Assembly: GCF_051014685.1 (NCBI RefSeq)
Contig: NC_135051.1
Coordinates: 11,861,557 to 11,925,556, forward strand
Reading direction: 5' to 3'
Length of the DNA: 64,000 nucleotides
DNA from: Ptiloglossa arizonensis
Lineage: Eukaryota > Arthropoda > Insecta > Hymenoptera > Colletidae
How positions within the stretch are numbered: the first letter of the stretch is position 1; each line of letters starts with the position of its first letter. The translations under genes and the position numbers were made by a program. The notes beneath the pieces are model-generated. The model did not search any database. It was not told where the DNA came from and saw only the letters and a list, made by a program, of their open reading frames with translations. This document shows, piece by piece, positions 58,301-64,000 of this stretch.

Positions 58301-59739
58301 CAATTTCAAAATTAGTTTGCATTAAAATTCGAACATAGTAACAAGATCATGAAAACATTGGTCCCATCGATAAAGAGTACTGTCCTCCAAGTTGTCGATA
58401 TTTCTGTCCTTTGATATGTCACGAACTCGTCCACTTCACTTCCTGGTATCATTATATAAACGACAGCATAACCAATGCAATTTAAACAACTCTAATCATC
58501 GCTATTTTTTATATTGAACAATTCTTGTTTCCTTTGTCGTATTGCCAGTAAATAAACATTCACTTCATCCCGTTAACCTAAGTGATCACAGGGAACTAAG
58601 TTCTTAATTTAATATGCAGAAAGAACAATCGGTTTTATTCTTCGGAAGAGCAAATCGAACGAAATATACAAAATGTGAGCTATTACATTTCTTTTGCTTT
58701 CATAGTGGATAAACACGGTTGTTAACCAAAGAGCGAGACCTGTCATCAGGATACCATCGTGCTCACTAGTCAAGGTAAATTTGACCCAAAACCCTTGTAA
58801 ACGTTCCCATGTACCGGGGCCTTGTACCTGCAGAGGACGTAATTTACATATCCACTTAGCGAGTTTCAGGCTCTAACCGTCTGGTTTGCTACGAACTGGC
58901 CGAACATGTCTACATTCCTGAACGAAAGAGGTAGCCGGGTAAATGAATGGTCCCGACGACTACATAAGGTCTGTTGGGAGGAATACGGAAGACGTTAATC
59001 AAAGGTAAATCGTCGTTCCACAATTCGAAACCGATTCTTCAAAAATGCAATACGAAGTGGTCACAAATAAGAAAACAGAAGTACCACTGAATTTGATGGT
59101 CGATGTAAATGAAATAGAATTTTTTAAATTTTCACTTTATGACATCAAGGGATTCGTCTTACATTTTAAATCAGTGGTGCAACATAGTAATTCATACTTT
59201 TGTGTATACTTTTCACGCTTTTGCTAACGAAGTAATGACGACGAAAAATATCGAAGTGTATCAGAATGGTTTGTTGCAAGAATATTAATTTCGAACATAA
59301 ATGTATCGATGGTATTAAAACACGTCCGAGTCCCATTATTGATATTTGCACAGTGATTTAAAAACCGTAGCTACAAATTACTTGGGTTGTCCAAATGTAG
59401 CGAACTTGTGCAATAATAGATATTGATTTGTGCTTAAATTAAGATTATTTAAAGTGGACACTAAATTAGTTTGTTACGAAAAGGTCTACTGATAATTATT
59501 ATTCAGTTATTTTGATAGTGCAATTTCTATTCCAATTGTCTTTTTGACTGTTCTTGGATGTGCTAACTGTTTACTAGCCTTTGTTACTTTTTGACAGTTA
59601 ATAGAGGAAATATTTGATTGATTAGAAAGAGACATGATAATGACAATAACGTAACACTATGAATTTAACTATGTTTGATGAATTCAACTAAATTTATTTA
59701 TTTAGTAAAGAAACTTCACAAAATAATATACCACTCTTT
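55321..59739. other. Long stretch without firm gene
   Basis: Contains a coding-like minus segment at 55740-55925 (listed) and a perfect palindrome GGGGTCTATTAGACCCC (56289-56305). A 79-codon plus frame at 57499-57738 has no known domain. A moderately GC-richer patch at 58730-59000 is not identified. The rest is AT-rich. Confidence 0.35.
55751..55925 (-). CDS. Coding-like segment, product unknown
   Basis: One minus frame reads TKDERDKNESEGQKPSEKWH, then RTDKTLLHEEGRVSDIRKKV and RDKVSMLRLSLTIP before a stop at about 55751. It is strongly charged and without AT-driven residues, preceded by a pyrimidine tract (CTCGTTTTTTTCTTACCAAAG). A second minus frame and the plus strand are also open (67 codons each). 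It could be part of an exon, an ORF1-type coiled coil from a retroelement, or chance in a GC-richer patch. No family is recognised. Confidence 0.18.
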
Positions 59740-60090
59740 AGTTTTAAAATAACTTTTTATAAAATACGATGCATCTAATGCAGTGTCAGCCAATCTATGT
59801 GTTTCTTTCTTTTGTAACGAAAAGAAGCTGTAGAAAAATTTCTTTCACTTTGCGTAGATGTTGTCTTAATCGTATATAAAACATCCAGAAGTTTTTATAA
59901 ATTGGGTGTCGTTCTTCCACTGAATTCAAAAATATTGAATTCCATTTTTAGAGCACGAAATTGATCTTCTCTCGAGTTAACGCTGATTCCTCGTAGGCTA
60001 CCTGCAATTACTAACTCTGATTGTTTTGTTAATGACAATTTTTTAATTTGACTCATACGTGTACGTAAATATTTGTAGTTACACATGTAT
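59740..60090 (-). mobile_element. hAT transposase C-terminus fossil
   Basis: hAT transposases end in a dimerisation domain of the type L..I..TS..SER.FS.A. On the minus strand the readings are IKKLSLTKQSELV, then MEFNIFEFSGRTTPNL-KLLD (59950-59892) and VLYTIKTTSTQSERNFSTAS (59890-59830). After two frame changes come VTKERN, RLADTALDASYFIKSYFK (about 59800-59750). This is the conserved order of the hAT C-terminus. The catalytic part should lie above 60090, but only AT-rich decayed sequence is seen there. No terminal repeats were found. It contains stops and frameshifts and is dead. Confidence 0.8.
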
Positions 60091-61177
60091 ATAAATATTG
60101 CTTCACTTTATTAAATGATAATTAACAGTTGTGATTATTTTCAATTTATTACTATTTCGAATGGATAAACTCTGTTTACTTGGATAGTAACGAAAAAATG
60201 TGCGAAGTGGAGAAAACTTTGCACAACAAACTGAATGCAAAAACCTTTCTGAGAGGTTTAATTTTTGTTGTAGCAGTAATTACAGCTGTTTATACTCAAG
60301 CACTTACCTCGTGTCTGGCACAATCATGACTCGATGTCGGGTAAAAAAAACAGGAGTTTCCGTTGCTGAACATGCACGTATACATAATATAAGCGGTAAT
60401 GTCCCTCGCGAGAATCCGGCTAACACCAATGATAAGGGAGTAGCACTTTCCTCTGCAATTTGCCTTTAGATACTATCCACGAATTATTTGTGGTTGCCGC
60501 TAGGACACTTTCCATCGGCGCTACTATAATGATTCTAAATATACGCATCCTAAAAACTTACGTGTAAAGTTCTTTTTCATTTATCGAGAGCTATCTGGTG
60601 TGATACGCGTAAAACGTAATAAAATTTCCTGAATAAGTGTTGATAATGTACATCTGTACATTTTAATTGAATAACCAATAGTTTTTGAGCGAATGTCGAT
60701 ATCGCTTTTAAAAGTCAATAATTACAATAGATAACAGAATTATTTCCCCTCCCACCTAATGTATATGTTTATGTAGGTGCAAGCGACACATTAACTTCAA
60801 CCGGTGCGTTATAGGTAAAAGTGCAATTATTGTCAACAATGGAAATAATCCAATGACGTACTCATTAATATCGATACGTACCAACTCAACATTTTTTGTA
60901 TCGATACAATTTTGACATTAAGTATTACTATTGAAAATTGCAAAAGACAACGAGGTAGCAAGTGATGTGCGTGATACCAGTCTTTCTGATAATTTTTAAG
61001 TAATTCGCTGCTTCAGTACTTGTTTAAAAGGTTCGATATGTATCGAAAGATCAGGGGTTCGAAATCAATGTACGATACCGGTGATAATTTGATTTAAAAA
61101 CTGAAATTGTCCAATAACACTTTTCTTCGAAAATACGAATTTCAATAACGTTACGCAGAGAATGTTTAACAATGAAA

Positions 61178-61706
61178 TTAACATGTATGCGAGATGTACA
61201 ATAATGTGTGATCAGTAGAAAAAAGAAGTTGTTTCATGGCAGTTGATGTATTCGTACCGTTATTAATCTCTACAGTTGTTACTTCATTCTGTGTAGTAAA
61301 TAATTCGTTTAAATGATTTGTAATTACAGAAGCTGCATAACTTTCAGTCAATTCTTTTATAATCTTTTGACCGATCAAAATAATCACGTGACGTGGTTGA
61401 TCTTGTAGTTGTGTTAAGAAAGTATGACGTGAAACCGAGTGATGTTTGCATGGAAGAATGAGTATGACGAGTGTACATGAAATATTCTGTCGACGAATGG
61501 GGATTAGAGTTCGAAGTATGAAAATGAATGTGCATGTGACGAATGTGTATAAACAGTGTATGTATGCTATAGCTTGAAGAGCAAGTAGGGATAGAAAGAA
61601 CGAAATATACAAACAGTAGATAACAAAGTGTCAAGGAGAGAACAACACAGAGTGAGTGAGAAAGTTGATCCATGGATCCATTACGCAACAATCGCAACAA
61701 GAACAA
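61178..61706 (-). other. Two overlapping open frames (144 and 120 codons), hypothetical
   Basis: The minus strand is open in two frames here (61612-61178 and 61706-61344). Both begin with hydrophobic stretches and are rich in His, Thr and Ser; neither matches a family I know. The plus strand is purine-rich with many GTATGA/GAATGTG words, so composition alone may keep stops out. It could be an LTR or untranslated region of an unrecognised element. I consider a gene unlikely. Confidence 0.15.
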
Positions 61707-61860
61707 TAAGAAGCAATTTCATATATTCGCATAGAAATGTTTATACGTGTAAAAGGTCTATTGCACCAACAATTTTGTATTAACGTAGAAAAATAAATAC
61801 TCGTAGTAGTCGCATTGCTGTGCAGAATTTGCTATCTTAATCAGGTTCAGCAGCGCGTCT

Positions 61861-62181
61861 TGTGTGAATGGTAATCAAGTACAGCTTCTATCAGCGTACC
61901 GTGCTACAAACGCCATGTTGGATACCCTGCTAGGAACCATGCACGAAAACACAATTCGTGTAAAAGGGGCTTTACCGTTCGCAGGCGTGGCAAACAACCG
62001 ATATTCTACACGTGAATTTCGTCACCGACCCCGAGTGTTCCTCGTCGCAATTTCCCAAAATTTGAGTCTACAGAGAATCTTTGCCAGATTAGATCCAGAG
62101 ACTGACTGGACAAGCAAACTATTCCATCAGGATGCGTTCATTTATTTAGATGGTACTGTACTTTTGTCGCTCAAAGCATAA
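61861..62181 (+). repeat. Repeat family D, copy 2, with a 105-codon open frame
   Basis: The reverse strand of 61905-61985 matches 45733-45800 (GCTTTA...CGTGTAAA(A)GG and CTAGGAACCATGCACGAAAA on this strand). The block is GC-richer than its surroundings and open on plus for 105 codons. Because part of it recurs elsewhere, I treat it as a mobile-element remnant rather than a host exon. The frame (LLSAYRATNAMLDTLLG and later RIFARLDPETDWTSKLFHQD) is not recognised. Confidence 0.45.
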
Positions 62182-63042
62182 CGCGTTATTAAAAGTTAGA
62201 TGTTTATGCGAGATCGTACAATTTTGTCAGCTTCCGTAGAATTCTAACTTGATTTCCAGCAATTTCTATCTGTTCCCCAAATTAAAACATTCTCCAGCAA
62301 ACGAAATATTTGAGGATGTAGAGAACATGAAACACAATGTGACAAGGTAGTTGGTTATTCCGAAAGCTAACTATAACGAGTATTTCCAGAAGTGAAAGAA
62401 TCGCCCGAAAAAGATTATAACTTTCAAAGAGGAGTATTCTAATGGAAAAATTGTCGTTATTAAGCAGGATTACCTTTTTAAATAAAAAAACTAAAACATA
62501 TGGAGTATACTAATCAGATTACTGTGATCGAATGTCATTGAATAATGAAAATTAAAATTTTTATGTTTCTCTTAATATGAACACTGCCAATGGATTAGCA
62601 ATGTCTTGCTGATGAAAATGTGTTCAAATAAAACTTCATTCGAAAGATCACGTATTTGTAAAATTTAAAATTGATTCGTGTTATACACAATTAATAGTAG
62701 CCCAAATATGGTCGTGTGTGGACGTATTTTCATCAGAAAAACTTCATTATCCAGCATAATGATGGCACGACAGTGAACTCATTAAGTATTTATATTTCTG
62801 GTCTGAGAGTATAAGTAGACAAAAAAATATATCATTTTATTAAAAAGAAAAAAACGAAATTGTCCTTTGTGTTTCCTCTACATCTTCGTCTTGAAGCTAA
62901 GTTACAAATTACAATGTTTTTTTTCTTATTTATAACTATATAATACATAACAGTACTATAAAATTTAAGTACTTACTTTATCATTCTTAATTTTAAAATC
63001 AAAAACATTTTTTTCTATATTAGTTCTAGATTTCCATTATGG

Positions 63043-63270
63043 TTTTGTGGCGGGACTACCCACACTTGCCATCAGAGGGAAACTCATCGTTTCCCGCAAG
63101 TTCTTGTACCTGCTCCGATCGGTAGATATATCGTCCCTTACCGATCTATCAATATCCCGGCGTATAAAGCAGGACCTGCTAGGATGCCATACTGATGGGT
63201 CTACTAGCAGACCCGGGATGAAATGCCTCTCCCTTCCTTTTTCTCGCTTTCCTTCCTCCTACCTTCATTA
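63043..63270 (+). repeat. Interspersed repeat family A, longest copy
   Basis: It reads TTTTGTGGCGGGACTACCCA, TTGCCATCAGAGGGAAAC, CGTTTCCCGCAAGTTCTTGT, CCTGCTCCGATCGGTAGAT, TTACCGATCTATCAATATCC, CGGCGTATAAAGCAGGACC, TGCTAGGATGCCATACTGAT and a hairpin GGGTCTACTAGCAGACCC (63198-63215), then GGGATGAAATGC and a pyrimidine-rich tail. The 88-codon frame across it has a counterpart in copy 2, with identical GSTSRPGMK/ESTSRPGMK residues. Even so, frame shifts between copies argue against a protein. Confidence 0.82.
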
Positions 63271-64000
63271 CCAAAAATTAGGACCACCAGTTCCATTATT
63301 TAGCATAGGTTAACGTAATATATTACTGAAGATGACTTAAGTGGAGGGTAGAAACGTTTAATAATATATCAATTGAATTGTACTTGGAATTACTATAATT
63401 GTTTGATTTTATTATTAACAAATACGTCATCGATCTTTTCTTGACACTTTCTCTTTGATTCGAATTTTGAGAAAAATGAATTACCTTGTCCCATGTTAGT
63501 CTCACTGTCGACATTTTGCTTGATTGCATCGTTTGGATCAGGGATGGGGAATTTCTTTTCCATTAGAAGTTCCACACCAATCTACCGTTTCTCCTCTCTA
63601 TCGAACACATCGTATTACATACAGTTGTCTTTCTTTTTCTACTTACTGACCTCCATTCTATCATTCGTTGACGTTAAAACAACAAACTATCGAAAACCAC
63701 GTCCCATCCTCTCAGTTTCTGCATTTCTTATACACAGACCCGCGGGGCGCCAATTCCTCATCCCAGGTTTAGATGAAAGAACAACCTAAGAAACGATGTT
63801 TGTTCGCACGCAATTTTCGCTCGCATTTTTCTTGTGTCGTGTCGCGTATGTATTGTATTATAGAAGAACGGTCTTACCAATGATTTGACAATATTTTCTC
63901 GATGAATATGAATCAAAATTCAACCACGTTCGAAGGAGAATGTATTTGCTAAATTTAGAAATGGTTCGTATTGCGGGATCGTATTAAAAATACAGGATAC
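63271..64000. other. Right end of window, no recognised gene
   Basis: Frames at 63323-63575 (-) and 63493-63789 (+) overlap and have no known domain. The part 63560-63800 is C/T-rich with a GGGGCGCC word and could be a very diverged relative of the LTR-like repeat; the evidence is weak. Confidence 0.3.

Larger units (their letters stand above)
60091..63042. other. Stretch without firm gene
   Basis: Includes the two open frames and repeat D listed separately. The rest is AT-rich, with an 89-codon plus frame at 60200-60469 that has no known domain. Confidence 0.35.

Noticed and set aside
59383..59410. CTTGGGTTGTCCAAATG as a mariner end
   Set aside because: No matching inverted copy was found nearby and the flanking TA is not clear.
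61020..61070. tRNA-like GGTTCGAAATC word
   Set aside because: No acceptor stem or anticodon arm can be folded around it; the T-arm word alone is insufficient.

Overview
This looks like AT-rich nuclear DNA from an insect, most like a hymenopteran (bee, wasp or ant). The signs are very short open frames everywhere, GT-AG type splice sites, microsatellites, no operons or bacterial signals, and degenerate R1-clade, Jockey-like, Ty3/gypsy, Tc1/mariner and hAT elements of insect type. I saw no rRNA, tRNA or CRISPR. The species cannot be fixed from what I see.

Two stretches look like the starts of host genes. On the minus strand a first coding exon (4485 down to 4351) begins with a well-placed ATG, reads 45 clean codons and ends at a consensus GTAAGT donor; the rest of that gene would lie towards position 1 and beyond. 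On the plus strand 6301-6424 encodes a signal-peptide-like N-terminus and ends at a GTGAGT donor. The two are divergent, about 1.8 kb apart, with a GC-richer island between them. Most of the remaining 57 kb could be intron or intergenic DNA. Two weaker exon candidates lie at 24236-24444 (+) and 24566-24826 (-). A CpG-rich, promoter-like island lies at 31540-32350.

The rest is a graveyard of transposable elements. Left to right: a Tc1-like transposase fossil cut by the left edge (1-889); an LTR-like repeat (2500-2890); an R1-clade remnant joining an ORF1-like part to the ORF2 C-terminus (7929-9418); a 30-bp minisatellite (15914-16056); a large R1-clade ORF2 remnant (17800-19530); a mariner-type MITE (21888-22098); a foldback MITE (27834-28140); a Tc1-type non-autonomous element (28342-28967); two abutting R1-clade remnants (34066-36235); more R1-clade pieces (42552-42968 and 43800-44600); a Jockey-type ORF2 3' end (46741-47262); a Ty3/gypsy pol remnant (50519-51412) with an LTR-like repeat downstream (52260-52640); a second Jockey-like piece on the minus strand (54430-55320); and a hAT transposase C-terminus on the minus strand (59740-60090). 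Three further repeat families, present in two to four copies each, link distant parts of the window.

The most notable observation is that two R1-clade copies 15.6 kb apart (17800-19530 and 34066-34870) share both a mutated reverse transcriptase active site (YTDN instead of YADD) and the same internal deletion joint that removes the region between the RT palm and the C-terminal domain. That suggests a dead, internally deleted R1 lineage that spread after losing its own enzyme (in trans or by duplication). GC-rich R1-like islands in this AT-rich DNA also tend to be flanked by pure G or C runs of 10-18 bases.
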